DNA of 64,000 bases from Pseudoalteromonas distincta (lineage in GTDB: Bacteria; Pseudomonadota; Gammaproteobacteria; Enterobacterales; Alteromonadaceae). The position numbers and the translations under genes were made by a program. Positions 18,711 to 28,123 of the stretch are shown one piece after another; the first letter of the stretch is position 1; each line of letters begins with the position of its first letter. The notes under the pieces are model-generated. The model was not told where the DNA came from. It made no database searches and worked only from the letters and a program-made list of their open reading frames with translations. The stretch covers positions 186,001 through 250,000 of the forward strand of contig NZ_JWIG01000021.1 of assembly GCF_000814675.1 (NCBI RefSeq). The letters run 5' to 3'.

Positions 18711-20795
18711 TTACTTAGCAGCTTTTTTCTCTTTTTCTGCAGCGATTACTGTGTCAGCTACGTTTTGTGGACATGGTGCGTAGTGTGAGAACTCCATAGA
18801 GAACTGACCACGACCAGATGTCATTGTACGTAGTGAACCAATGTAACCGAACATTTCTGATAACGGAACGTCAGCTTTAATGCGAACGCCAGTTAAACCA
18901 GCTTCTTGGTCGCTTAGCATACCACGACGACGGTTAAGGTCACCGATTACATCACCAACGTGATCTTCTGGAGTGAACACGTCAACTTTCATGATTGGCT
19001 CAAGAAGTTGTGCGCCCGCTTTAGGGATCGATTGGCGGAAAGCACCTTTAGCAGCGATTTCGAACGCGATTGCTGATGAATCCACGGCATGGAAACCACC
19101 GTCAAAAAGTTCAACTTCAACGTCTAATACTGGGAAGCCAGCTAGAACACCTTCGCCCATCATTGACTTAAAGCCTTTCTCAACTGCAGGCCAGAATTCT
19201 TTAGGTACGTTACCACCAACAACTGATGATTTAAACGTGAAGCCTGAAGCAACTTCGCCTGGCTTGATGCGGTAGTCGATTTTACCGAACTGACCAGAAC
19301 CACCAGATTGTTTCTTATGCGTGTAGCTATCTTCGATTTCACGAGTGATAGTTTCACGGTAAGCAACCTGTGGTTGACCAACGATAAGGTCTACACCGTA
19401 AGTACGCTTAAGGATGTCAACTTTGATATCTAAGTGAAGCTCACCCATACCTTTAAGGATAGTTTCGCCTGAATCTTCATCAGTCTCAACTTGGAAAGAT
19501 GGATCTTCTGCAACCATTTTACCGATAGCAACACCCATTTTCTCATTACCGCCTTTATCTTTAGGCTGTACAGCAATCGAGATTACTGGAGTTGGGAATA
19601 CCATTGGCTCAAGTGTTACTGGGTGCTTAGGATCACATAGAGTGTGACCAGTTTGCACATTTTTCATGCCTACGATAGCAATGATGTCACCAGCTTGTGC
19701 GCTAGTTAATTCGTTACGGTCATCTGCTTGCATCTCAACCATACGGCCAACACGCTCAGTTTTACCAGTAAACGCATTAAGGATAGTGTCACCCTTATTA
19801 AGCTTACCTGAGTAGATACGTACGAAAGTTAATGCACCAAAACGGTCATCCATTATCTTAAATGCTAGCGCCTTGAAAGGTTCGTCAGCAGATACGATTG
19901 CGAATTCGCCATTTTCGTTACCTTCTTCATCCATAAGAGGTTGAGGATCAACTTCTGTTGGAGCAGGTAAGTAGTCAACAACAGCATCAAGGATTAGTTG
20001 CATGCCTTTGTTTTTGAAAGCAGAACCACAGAACGTAGGGAAGAAAGCAAGGTCACGAGTACCTTTACGGATACAACGCTTGATATCTTCGATAGAAGGT
20101 ACTTCACCTTCCATGTACGCTTCCATAAGGTCATCGTCTTGCTCTACAGCAGTTTCGATAAGCATTTCATGGTATTCATCAGTTTTTTCTACCATGTCTG
20201 CAGGAACGTCAGTGATTTCGTAGTTTTCTGGAAGACCAGTGTCATCCCATACGTACGCTTTTTTAGTTAAAACATCTACAACACCAACAAACTCATCTTC
20301 GATACCGATTGGTAAAGTCATGATTAGTGGAGTTGCGCCAAGTACTTTACGTACTTGCTCAGTTACACGGTAAAAATCAGCACCCATACGGTCTAATTTA
20401 TTTACAAAGATAATACGTGCAACTTCTGATTCGTTAGCATAGCGCCAGTTAGTTTCTGATTGTGGTTCAACACCACCAGAACCACAGAATACACCAACAC
20501 CGCCATCTAATACTTTAAGTGAACGGTATACTTCAACTGTGAAGTCAACGTGTCCAGGAGTATCGATAACGTTAAAACGGTGATCTTTCCAGAAACAGCT
20601 TACAGCCGCAGACTGGATAGTAATACCGCGCTCAGCTTCTTGTTCCATGAAGTCAGTAGTAGATTCACCATCATGAACCTCACCTGTTTTATGGATTTGA
20701 CCAGTAAGCTTTAGGATACGCTCAGTAGTCGTGGTTTTACCCGCATCAACGTGCGCGAAAATACCAATGTTTCTGTACTTCGATAAATCTGCCAT
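18711..20795 (-). CDS. fusA: elongation factor G, stand-alone copy (EF-G2-like)
   Basis: Translational GTPase that drives translocation and, with RRF, ribosome recycling. The 694-residue protein has the G1 motif [16 protein letters not shown]3 DTPGHVDF and G4 [10 protein letters not shown]. The complete domain II-V array includes the domain IV segment with [12 protein letters not shown]. The start at 20795 (MADLSKYRN) is set by homology; an in-frame extension to 20867 is not supported. The gene stands alone, not in a str operon (rpsL-rpsG-fusA-tuf), so it is probably the second EF-G paralogue common in marine gammaproteobacteria. Whether it works in elongation or only in recycling cannot be told from sequence. 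Confidence 0.93.
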   Translation of the reverse strand: MADLSKYRNIGIFAHVDAGKTTTTERILKLTGQIHKTGEVHDGESTTDFMEQEAERGITIQSAAVSCFWKDHRFNVIDTPGHVDFTVEVYRSLKVLDGGVGVFCGSGGVEPQSETNWRYANESEVARIIFVNKLDRMGADFYRVTEQVRKVLGATPLIMTLPIGIEDEFVGVVDVLTKKAYVWDDTGLPENYEITDVPADMVEKTDEYHEMLIETAVEQDDDLMEAYMEGEVPSIEDIKRCIRKGTRDLAFFPTFCGSAFKNKGMQLILDAVVDYLPAPTEVDPQPLMDEEGNENGEFAIVSADEPFKALAFKIMDDRFGALTFVRIYSGKLNKGDTILNAFTGKTERVGRMVEMQADDRNELTSAQAGDIIAIVGMKNVQTGHTLCDPKHPVTLEPMVFPTPVISIAVQPKDKGGNEKMGVAIGKMVAEDPSFQVETDEDSGETILKGMGELHLDIKVDILKRTYGVDLIVGQPQVAYRETITREIEDSYTHKKQSGGSGQFGKIDYRIKPGEVASGFTFKSSVVGGNVPKEFWPAVEKGFKSMMGEGVLAGFPVLDVEVELFDGGFHAVDSSAIAFEIAAKGAFRQSIPKAGAQLLEPIMKVDVFTPEDHVGDVIGDLNRRRGMLSDQEAGLTGVRIKADVPLSEMFGYIGSLRTMTSGRGQFSMEFSHYAPCPQNVADTVIAAEKEKKAAK

Positions 20796-21001
20796 TAATT
20801 TTACTCTTAATAAAGTCGATAAATTATTCGGCAGGAGTATAACATCACTTAATGCGAACATCACCATACAAGCCGCTTAAAATGCAATCAATTCAACATA
20901 TTTTTTTTATCGTCAGAATCTATTAAATATCAAACATAACAAAAAAATCGCAAGACATTGAAATTAATAGCGTTTAATACTTAAGTTTCAGATACACCAA
21001 G

Positions 21002-21727
21002 TTACTTCGCTATTTTATAGCAACGTTCAGGGCGGCCAATACTGCCGTAACTTTGATCCGCTGTTAACTTACCTGATTCAAGCAAATACTCTAAGTAACG
21101 GCGTGCTGTAGAGCGACTAACACCGACCAAATCGCCCATTTGCTGAGCAGTAAATGCAGTGGTTGCGTGCTCTACAAAAGCATCATGTATTTTTTGCAGG
21201 GTAAGTTGGTCGACCCCTTTTGGTAAACGATTAGAAATATTGGTTTGCTGCTTTGAGCCAAATAACGTATCAACCATTGACTGCGTTACTTCACTTGCAT
21301 CAGAAAAACATTGCTGACGTGATTCAAAACGTGCAAGTGCTTGATCTAGTCGGTTTAACATTAATGGCTTAACTAAAAAGTCGCATGCGCCTAACTGCAT
21401 TGCTTTTTCAAGGGTTTCAACCTCTTTTGCAGCCGTGAGCAGCATCACTTCACTTTTAATTGTTCGTCGTCGTAAATCAGTTAACAAATCTAAGCCATTA
21501 CCATCAGGCAGGTGTATATCGAGTAAAATTAAATCAGGTTCAATTGCATGCAGCAAAGCTGTTGCCGTGCTTAAATTACCTGCAATGCCCACTACCTGAT
21601 ACTGTGCTTGCCTTAAACTTTGCTTTGGCGTTTGATTGCCTGCAATACCATTTGGTAATAACAAGTACTGCGCTAATAGCTGTGCTACCTCTACTTCGTC
21701 TTCAATTATTACTACTGAATACGTCAT
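21002..21727 (-). CDS. response regulator of CitB/DcuR type
   Basis: Transcription regulator partner of the sensor kinase encoded just upstream (14 bases apart). The receiver domain has the acidic pair IIEDEVEV, phospho-acceptor Asp in LILLDIHLPDGNG and Lys in FLVKPL. The C-terminal ~60 residues form an HTH (FTAQQMGDLVGVSRSTARRYLEYLLESG) as in CitB/DcuR/MalR regulators. An unusual 15-20 residue insertion (rich in N, Q and G, with the word GIAGN twice) sits between helix 1 and strand 2 of the receiver. It should control the tct operon upstream, in answer to citrate or a similar carboxylate. Confidence 0.9.
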   Translation of the reverse strand: MTYSVVIIEDEVEVAQLLAQYLLLPNGIAGNQTPKQSLRQAQYQVVGIAGNLSTATALLHAIEPDLILLDIHLPDGNGLDLLTDLRRRTIKSEVMLLTAAKEVETLEKAMQLGACDFLVKPLMLNRLDQALARFESRQQCFSDASEVTQSMVDTLFGSKQQTNISNRLPKGVDQLTLQKIHDAFVEHATTAFTAQQMGDLVGVSRSTARRYLEYLLESGKLTADQSYGSIGRPERCYKIAK

Positions 21728-21741
21728 GTTTAATGCTCTTA

Positions 21742-23364
21742 TTATTTTGGAATATAAACACTTAGTCTTGCACCAAGTAGGTCTGACTCACCAATTTCCA
21801 ACGTACCGCCGCATGAGTCTAAATTTGTTTTTACCAAATACAAACCAATACCATGCTCTGCCCCTGATTTAGAACTGTACTGAGGTGTAAAAATAACATC
21901 ATGGTCAGAACCTAACCCAAAGCCTGTGTCTTCTACATCAAATAAGAGAGTTTTACTGGTTTCATCAACGGTTACGCGTACTTTTGCAGAGCGAGAGCCT
22001 GATGCCCTCACAGCAGCCTCAATCGCATTATCAATAAGATTTCCTAAAATAGATATAACCCGTTCTAGCATTTCTTTACGTGCAATAACACCAAGCAAGC
22101 TGTCAGGGTTTAGCTCAAGCGCAACATTTAATTCTCGTGCTTTATGGTATTTACCTACCAACAAACCAGCAAGCACTGGGTCTTGTATGCGATCTAACAA
22201 GTTATGAATTTGTGCCTGAGAGCCTTGGCTTTCTTGTCCTATTATTTCTATAGCTTGTTCATTTTTCCCCATTTGCACTAACGCCCCAATTAGATTGAGC
22301 TTATTAGAGTAGTCATGAGTTTGTACTCTTAAAAGCTCTGCAAAAGCCTGAACTTTAGTTAGTTGTTGGCTTAAATACTCAAGTTCATCAGAGGGGCGCA
22401 TACTCAGTAAAATGCCATCAGCCTGCCCTTGCACCTGCAAAGAAAATCTCGATAAAATAAGGCGTTTATCAGCGGCAAATAATTCAAATCCTACTATTTT
22501 ACGTCGCTGATTACGCAATAAAAACTTAGCGTGCTTGGGTAATAAATCTTCCAAGGAAAGATTGTTATGGACTATAGATGTCGGTTTATCGAGGATTTCG
22601 CATGCACGCTGATTTAGCTTTCGGACTTTACCATCAGGGTCCAGGGCAATAATGCCACTACGAACAGTATTTAAAATAGCATCTTGCTCTGAAAATAACC
22701 TTGCTATTTCATCAGGTTGCAAGCCAAATATCGCATTACGTACTCGCTGCCCAATATAGACAGCCGCTACAATACTTAAGCCAACAAGCAGCAGCCCCCA
22801 GATAAGTATCTCAGCACTGCGTGATAAAATCAGAGGGTTAATAGATTGTACCAAAAAGCCAACAGACACTAAGCCTATAATTTCATTATTAACATTATAT
22901 ACAGGTACTTTTCCGCGAATAGACTCCCCCATACTGCCATGCGCAACCGATATGTAGCGCTCGCCTTTGAGGGCGTTTTGGCTATCGCCTCCAACCATAG
23001 GCTTGCCAATTTTATGCTCATCAGGGTGAATAATACGCAGCGCATTAATATCGCCAACCACAATAAAGTCAGCACCAGTGAGCTCTGTGAGAGTCTCTAT
23101 CTGCGAGTTCAACGCTGCTAAGTCGACTTTAATCTCTAACGCATTTATTACATCTGTACGTGTCGCAATACTATTGGCTACAGCGAGTGCTTTATCACCT
23201 ATGTGGTTGTGTAAACTTTGCGCTGTAAGCTGATACACCAACGCCCCAAACAATATTGCTTGTAAAACACATAGCCCTGTTACCCAAATAATTAAACGTG
23301 TTTCTAATCGTTTAGGTTTTTTAACCATGCTTTGCAATGGGTTTAGCTTGTTGGTGTTGATCAT
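21742..23364 (-). CDS. sensor histidine kinase of CitA/DcuS type
   Basis: Membrane sensor for C4-dicarboxylates or tricarboxylates. Two membrane segments (about residues 25-45 and 185-205) flank a periplasmic Cache/PAS-like domain with the family's ligand-site region (TGADFIVVGD...RIIHPDEHKIGKPMVGGD). A cytoplasmic PAS domain follows, then a CitA-type H-box with the phospho-accepting His in VQTHDYSNKLNLIGALVQ. The HATPase part has NLIDNAIEAA, VEDTGFGLG and HGIGLYLVK. It is in one operon with the transporter (8 bases after tctA) and the response regulator. The exact ligand is not predictable. Confidence 0.92.
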   Translation of the reverse strand: MINTNKLNPLQSMVKKPKRLETRLIIWVTGLCVLQAILFGALVYQLTAQSLHNHIGDKALAVANSIATRTDVINALEIKVDLAALNSQIETLTELTGADFIVVGDINALRIIHPDEHKIGKPMVGGDSQNALKGERYISVAHGSMGESIRGKVPVYNVNNEIIGLVSVGFLVQSINPLILSRSAEILIWGLLLVGLSIVAAVYIGQRVRNAIFGLQPDEIARLFSEQDAILNTVRSGIIALDPDGKVRKLNQRACEILDKPTSIVHNNLSLEDLLPKHAKFLLRNQRRKIVGFELFAADKRLILSRFSLQVQGQADGILLSMRPSDELEYLSQQLTKVQAFAELLRVQTHDYSNKLNLIGALVQMGKNEQAIEIIGQESQGSQAQIHNLLDRIQDPVLAGLLVGKYHKARELNVALELNPDSLLGVIARKEMLERVISILGNLIDNAIEAAVRASGSRSAKVRVTVDETSKTLLFDVEDTGFGLGSDHDVIFTPQYSSKSGAEHGIGLYLVKTNLDSCGGTLEIGESDLLGARLSVYIPK

Positions 23365-23372
23365 TTATCTCT

Positions 23373-24917
23373 CTATTGAACTTGTTCTTGCTGTAACTTA
23401 GACGCTGTTTTATCCGCTCGACGCTGCTTTAAATAATCCTTTAAAGGAAACAACAGCACTAAAATAGAAAGTATAAAAATACTTAACGTGAGTGGTCTGT
23501 CCCATAAAAAGCTTAAAGAACCATCTGAAATCATCATTGAGCGACGGAAGTTTCGCTCGATCATGTCTCCTAAAATAAAGCCAAGTAACAACGGTGCCAT
23601 TGGAAAGGCCAGTAGACGTAATACTAACGCAACCAAAGCAACGCCAACCATCATAAATAAGTCGAATGTGTTAAACGACACCAAGTAAACACCAATTAAG
23701 CTAAAGAACAATATCATCACGGTGAGTACCGACTTTGGCATTGCCAATACTTTTGCAAAATAAGGGATGAGTGGCAGGTTTAAAATTAATAAAACAATGT
23801 TGCCAAAATACATACTTACAATTACAGACCAAAACACGCTAGGGTTTTCTTGCATAAGCATCGGGCCAGGCTGAATGCCATAAGCGATTAATGCTCCAAG
23901 CATAATTGCCGTAGTACCAGAACCAGGAATACCCAATGTTAGTAAAGGAACAAACGAGCCTGTGCACGCAGCATTATTTGCAGACTCAGGAGCAGCTAAA
24001 CCACGTAAAGAGCCTTTGCCAAATTTTTCCTTTAGGCCTTTAGGTGCTAAATTTCGCTCTGTTGCATAAGCCATAAAACTAGCGATAGTAGCTCCAGCTC
24101 CAGGTAAAACGCCAACAATAAATCCTAAAAATGACGAACGGCCAACAACCGGCGCCATATCTTTAACTTCGTCTTTTGTTAATTTAGTTGAACCTATTTG
24201 TGGTGTATCTGAATCATTAAGACTTTTAGCGTCTTTCTTCTCTGGCTTAACAACATTAATTAATGCCTCAGCAAGTGCAAACGTTGCCATTGCAATTAAT
24301 AAAAAGCTAATACCATCGAGTAAGTCGGCTTGTCCAAAGGTAAATCGCTCGGTGCCCGAGGATGGATCTATACCTACCGTTGCCAGCATTAAACCAAATA
24401 CTGTCATCATCATTGCTTTTAAAAATTGGCCTTTATTTGAAAATGCAGCAATAGCTGTTAAGCCTAAAAACATCAGTACTACATAATCGGGGGATTGAAA
24501 GCTCAACGACACCTTTGCTAGTAGAGGCGCAGCAACCATAAGTAGTATGGCGCCGATTGTTCCGCCAATAAACGAGGAATAAGCAGCAATAGCCAAGGCT
24601 TTACCAGCATGGCCTTGCTTTGCTAACGGGTAGCCGTCAAAAGATGAAGCCACCGTACCCGCCACCCCTGGCGCATTTATTAAAATAGATGACGTAGAGC
24701 CGCCAAAAATAGCGCCGTAATAAACACCGGCCATTAAAATCATACCCGAATCAGCACCTATGCTATAAGTAATAGGGATCATCAGAGCAATCGCAGTTAT
24801 AGGTCCAAGCCCTGGTAGCATACCAATAAAAGTACCCACCAAACACCCTGCTATCACGTACATTAAATTATTAAAGTCGAGCACGGTCGACAAACCAAGC
24901 ATAATTCCATCAAACAT
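23373..24917 (-). CDS. tctA: tripartite tricarboxylate transporter large subunit TctA
   Basis: Large membrane subunit (514 residues, about 11-12 helices) of a tripartite tricarboxylate transporter, which takes up organic acids by ion symport with a periplasmic binding protein. The two inverted-half signatures are visible: GMLPGLGPITAIALMIP near residue 32 and GVLPGAGATIASFMAYATE near residue 265. FGGSTSSILINAPG and LGIPGSGTTAIMLGALI are typical substrate loops. It is separated from tctB by three bases and from the kinase gene by eight. Confidence 0.95.
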   Translation of the reverse strand: MFDGIMLGLSTVLDFNNLMYVIAGCLVGTFIGMLPGLGPITAIALMIPITYSIGADSGMILMAGVYYGAIFGGSTSSILINAPGVAGTVASSFDGYPLAKQGHAGKALAIAAYSSFIGGTIGAILLMVAAPLLAKVSLSFQSPDYVVLMFLGLTAIAAFSNKGQFLKAMMMTVFGLMLATVGIDPSSGTERFTFGQADLLDGISFLLIAMATFALAEALINVVKPEKKDAKSLNDSDTPQIGSTKLTKDEVKDMAPVVGRSSFLGFIVGVLPGAGATIASFMAYATERNLAPKGLKEKFGKGSLRGLAAPESANNAACTGSFVPLLTLGIPGSGTTAIMLGALIAYGIQPGPMLMQENPSVFWSVIVSMYFGNIVLLILNLPLIPYFAKVLAMPKSVLTVMILFFSLIGVYLVSFNTFDLFMMVGVALVALVLRLLAFPMAPLLLGFILGDMIERNFRRSMMISDGSLSFLWDRPLTLSIFILSILVLLFPLKDYLKQRRADKTASKLQQEQVQ

Positions 24918-24920
24918 AAC

Positions 24921-25388
24921 TTAACTCCACAAATCGCCCGGAACCAAGTAAATACCTAATACTTGAGTCATCAAAAACCAAAACACCACGGCAACAGGAA
25001 TAGAGGCAAATAATAAAATCTTCTTGCGCTTTTCACCCATTACAAAAAATCCCACTAATAAAAAAGCGCTCGTTGATATTAAAAAGCCAACAGGTTCCAA
25101 CATGGCACTATAGATAACCATTAAAACTAATAAGCCTAAAGTACGCACAATGTGTGACTTTTCTAATGGCTGGTTTTCTGCTGCTTTTTCGTTTGGCTTA
25201 AGTAAAGTAGAACCAATTGAGAGCAAGCACACCACAATACCAAAAACAGCGTAAACTTTTGGTAACGTAGCAGAAGTAACGGTTTCGTATTCTTCAAACG
25301 GTAATAGTGGAATTTGCCACGCCACTACAGCGTACAGAGTAAATAGCGCCAAGAATAAACTTGGCCCTAGTAGTTCGCGATTCATCAT
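24921..25388 (-). CDS. tctB: tripartite tricarboxylate transporter small subunit TctB
   Basis: Small membrane subunit (155 residues) with four hydrophobic helices, as expected for TctB. It starts at 25388, 11 bases after tctC, and ends just before tctA. Sequence similarity within TctB proteins is always low, so the call rests on the size, the helix pattern, the ATLPKVYAVFGIVV region and the gene order. Confidence 0.9.
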   Translation of the reverse strand: MMNRELLGPSLFLALFTLYAVVAWQIPLLPFEEYETVTSATLPKVYAVFGIVVCLLSIGSTLLKPNEKAAENQPLEKSHIVRTLGLLVLMVIYSAMLEPVGFLISTSAFLLVGFFVMGEKRKKILLFASIPVAVVFWFLMTQVLGIYLVPGDLWS

Positions 25389-25399
25389 AAAAACCTCGA

Positions 25400-26371
25400 T
25401 TAATCCGCTTTACGAATAAAGCCAAGCTCTTGCATTACCACTTTAAGCTGCGCTTCTTGTTTTTCGAGTGACTCAATAAATTCATCTTTTTCTTGAAAGA
25501 GATTTAACCAGCCATTTCGTGCACGAACAGTTTCCCACTCAGGAGTTGATTGTAATTTTCGAAGTTTTTCGGTGTATTGAGCTAATTTATCGGCAGGCAA
25601 ATTAGGGGCTGCAAAAAAACCACGCCAATTAACAAACTCCATATCGTAGCCCATCGACTTTAATGTAGGTATTTGTGGATAATCAGTTAAAGCCTCTGGC
25701 GATGTAACGGCTAACACCCGCGCCTGTCCGCCATTTGCAACTTCTAATGCTTCGCTTAAGCCAGTCGAAAGTAAGTTAACCTCACCAGAGAGTAGGCCTG
25801 CTTTTGCTTTGCCACCGCCATCATATGGAATATAACGAATTCTACGGCCATCAATGCCGCCAGCTTTAGCTGCTTGTGCAGCAACTAAGTGGTCCATACT
25901 GCCACGGGCTGAACCACCAGCTACTTTAATTGAGCTTGGGTCTTCTTTAAGCGCTTTAATAACATCCTGCCAGGTTTTATAGGGCGAATCGTTACGAACA
26001 ACAAAGGCACCAAAATCAGCAATCATACTTGCTACTGGTGTTAAATCTCGGTAACTGTAAGGAATCTTTCCGGTTAAGGCTCGCAATACTATAGGCGTTG
26101 AATTAACCATTAAAATATCGCCTTTTTTAGTACCTGACTCTATTAAGTAGGCAATTGCACGGCCACCGCCACCACCTGACATATTTTGAAAAGATGCATT
26201 ATCATCAATGCCTGCCTTTACTAAACCTTCACCTACACCGCGAGCTGTTGTATCCCATCCGCCACCAGGGCCTGCTGGTACTAAAAAGTGAATATCGGCC
26301 ATTGCCATGGGGCTACTTAGTACTAATGATGCCGCTAATAATGTTGTTTTTACTGACTTAAATAATTTCAT
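25400..26371 (-). CDS. tctC: tripartite tricarboxylate transporter substrate-binding protein TctC
   Basis: Periplasmic solute-binding protein (Bug/TctC family, 323 residues). The signal peptide ends at MAMA-DIHF. The mature protein shows FLVPAGPGGGWDTTARGVGEGL and the NMSGGGGGRAIAYL loop, which bind the carboxylate through backbone and water contacts in this family. GLSEALEVANGGQARVLAVTSPE and GYDMEFVNWRGFFAAPNLP are also typical. It is the second gene of the operon, 11 bases after the porin stop. The substrate may be citrate, tricarballylate or another carboxylate. Confidence 0.94.
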   Translation of the reverse strand: MKLFKSVKTTLLAASLVLSSPMAMADIHFLVPAGPGGGWDTTARGVGEGLVKAGIDDNASFQNMSGGGGGRAIAYLIESGTKKGDILMVNSTPIVLRALTGKIPYSYRDLTPVASMIADFGAFVVRNDSPYKTWQDVIKALKEDPSSIKVAGGSARGSMDHLVAAQAAKAGGIDGRRIRYIPYDGGGKAKAGLLSGEVNLLSTGLSEALEVANGGQARVLAVTSPEALTDYPQIPTLKSMGYDMEFVNWRGFFAAPNLPADKLAQYTEKLRKLQSTPEWETVRARNGWLNLFQEKDEFIESLEKQEAQLKVVMQELGFIRKAD

Positions 26372-26382
26372 TGTGTGTCTCC

Positions 26383-27624
26383 TTAAAATAAATACTGCAT
26401 ACGTGCACTAAAGCCCATACCAGAGTCTTCATCACCTACAAGCGCAGCGGTGCCTGGGCCCTCTACATCGCTGTAGATAAGGTTGCCCATAAATTTAATG
26501 TCACTACTAACGTAATAGCTTGTTCCTAATGTAAAGGTGGTTACTTCGCTGCCTTGGGTTTTACTCGTTGCATCCATTTGTGAAACACGCGCAACAAGCT
26601 CCCATGCATTTTTAATATTTTTAGGTTGAACAAATAGAGCTGAGCTGGCTTTGTACTGTCGTTGCTCCCCCCCTAAAAAGTAACTTGCTGAAATATGAAA
26701 ACCGTCAAAACGTTCTCCATCTAAATCATCACTACTATTAAGCGCATCTAATGCACGGCTTGCGTACTCAGCCTCTAGTGTTAAAGAGTCAGCCTGAAAA
26801 GCAAATTCAAGTCCCGACTGCGATAAGCTATCCAATGATACTGTTGTACCGCCTGCAGCATAATTAACTAGGCGTACATTGGTTTCACGTATTTCACCAC
26901 GCGCAAAACGATCTCCTAGTTCATTGCCGCCCATATCGCGATATGAATGCCATGCACCTAAATGAATTACATCACCAGGGGCTGCACTCGACCACGTCGC
27001 ACGCCCTGTAATAGCAAGAGTAAGCTTGTCGTTTTCATCACTACCTGTTGCACCAAATGCATCATTTTTGTAAACGCCTATCGCGTAACGAAAGCCAGAG
27101 TCTTTAAAATATTGATAGGCAGAAGCGCCCCAACGAAAAAAGGGCGAGAAGGTATTAGCAAGCGAACTACGCTCAATAGTATTAATATGTTTTGAACTGG
27201 TTAATGCATTTAGCGAGATATCTTCGCGAATTTTACCTACTTTAACTTTAAGTCCGTTATCGAACGCATAACGTACTCGCGCCATCACTATTTCAGCGTC
27301 ACCTTCGCCAAATTCTAAAAGTAATTTGTGATCCCAGTTACCATGTTCACTCTCTACATAGGTACGAATACGGCGAGGGAAAAAGTCGCTCCCGCCAGAG
27401 CCCTCGTTCTCGGCATTGTAAGCACCATCAAAATAGTTGTAGTCGAGCTGAACTCGTCCACCAAACTCTAAATTAAAACCACTGGTTGTTTTTAATGCAC
27501 TTACTTCTTTTTGCAGCGCATCTAATTGCTCTTGTAGTTTTTGCGTATCGTTATCGGCTAAAACGGATGTACTTGCTAATGCGGCAGCAACTGCCAAAGC
27601 GAGTTGTGTGTTACTTGCTTTCAT
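26383..27624 (-). CDS. outer-membrane porin of OprO/OprP-like type
   Basis: Predicted trimeric beta-barrel porin of 413 residues, first gene of the tct operon. A signal peptide ends at VLA-DNDTQ. A short coiled coil (KLQEQLDALQKEVSALK) follows, as in the phosphate-selective porin O/P family. Then come amphipathic beta strands such as LEFGGRVQLDYNYFDG, ending with the aromatic FSARMQYLF expected of an outer-membrane protein. The ATG at 27624 has GGAG six bases upstream; an in-frame extension to 27678 is not supported. The gene order suggests it lets organic acids through the outer membrane; anion selectivity is inference. Confidence 0.88.
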   Translation of the reverse strand: MKASNTQLALAVAAALASTSVLADNDTQKLQEQLDALQKEVSALKTTSGFNLEFGGRVQLDYNYFDGAYNAENEGSGGSDFFPRRIRTYVESEHGNWDHKLLLEFGEGDAEIVMARVRYAFDNGLKVKVGKIREDISLNALTSSKHINTIERSSLANTFSPFFRWGASAYQYFKDSGFRYAIGVYKNDAFGATGSDENDKLTLAITGRATWSSAAPGDVIHLGAWHSYRDMGGNELGDRFARGEIRETNVRLVNYAAGGTTVSLDSLSQSGLEFAFQADSLTLEAEYASRALDALNSSDDLDGERFDGFHISASYFLGGEQRQYKASSALFVQPKNIKNAWELVARVSQMDATSKTQGSEVTTFTLGTSYYVSSDIKFMGNLIYSDVEGPGTAALVGDEDSGMGFSARMQYLF

Positions 27625-28123
27625 TATTTTCTCCACGCTTGTGTATGTATTTATTGTCAGGTAGATAAGCGACGACAAACTGCTATCTAACTCGCAGCTT
27701 ATTGTTAACGTGAAATTAACTAAATATTTAGAAGGTAAGGTGCATTGATGATCGTTGTGTGCTTTTTATTCATAAAATTCATGAACAAAATGAGCAAAAA
27801 CAGTTACTGTTATATTTTGATTTATAAACAATTTTAAAGGTTTGAATGATTACCGTACGAATAAATAGATAGGATTTTTGCAGCTCTACAAAGCCCACAA
27901 TAAAGTAGACTTGGCTAATTATGATTTAGCAATACAACTAAAAAGTCATTTCAGGAAAACTTGAGGGGCGGGTTAAGCGTTTTGCACTTACATAGCTGTT
28001 TATTTATATACCAGTAATTAACTGCTCACCGTTTAAGTTGTTAACATCTCATTGTCAAAAAAGCCTAAATTTGGTACATTATTCCCTCAATAGTATTTAT
28101 AAAAACAACTATAAGACCCTACA
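27625..28123. other. divergent intergenic region with possible operon promoter
   Basis: About 500 bases between the divergent porin-tct operon and the DUF3857 gene. It must hold both promoters. An inverted repeat GTTAA-N7-TTAAC (27704-27720), 80-95 bases before the porin start, could be the response-regulator operator, but I cannot test this. I see no RNA gene or reading frame. Confidence 0.4.

Noticed and set aside
20796..20867. 24-codon upstream extension of fusA
   Set aside because: EF-G proteins start at the equivalent of MADLSKYRN; the extension has no similarity and no ribosome binding site.
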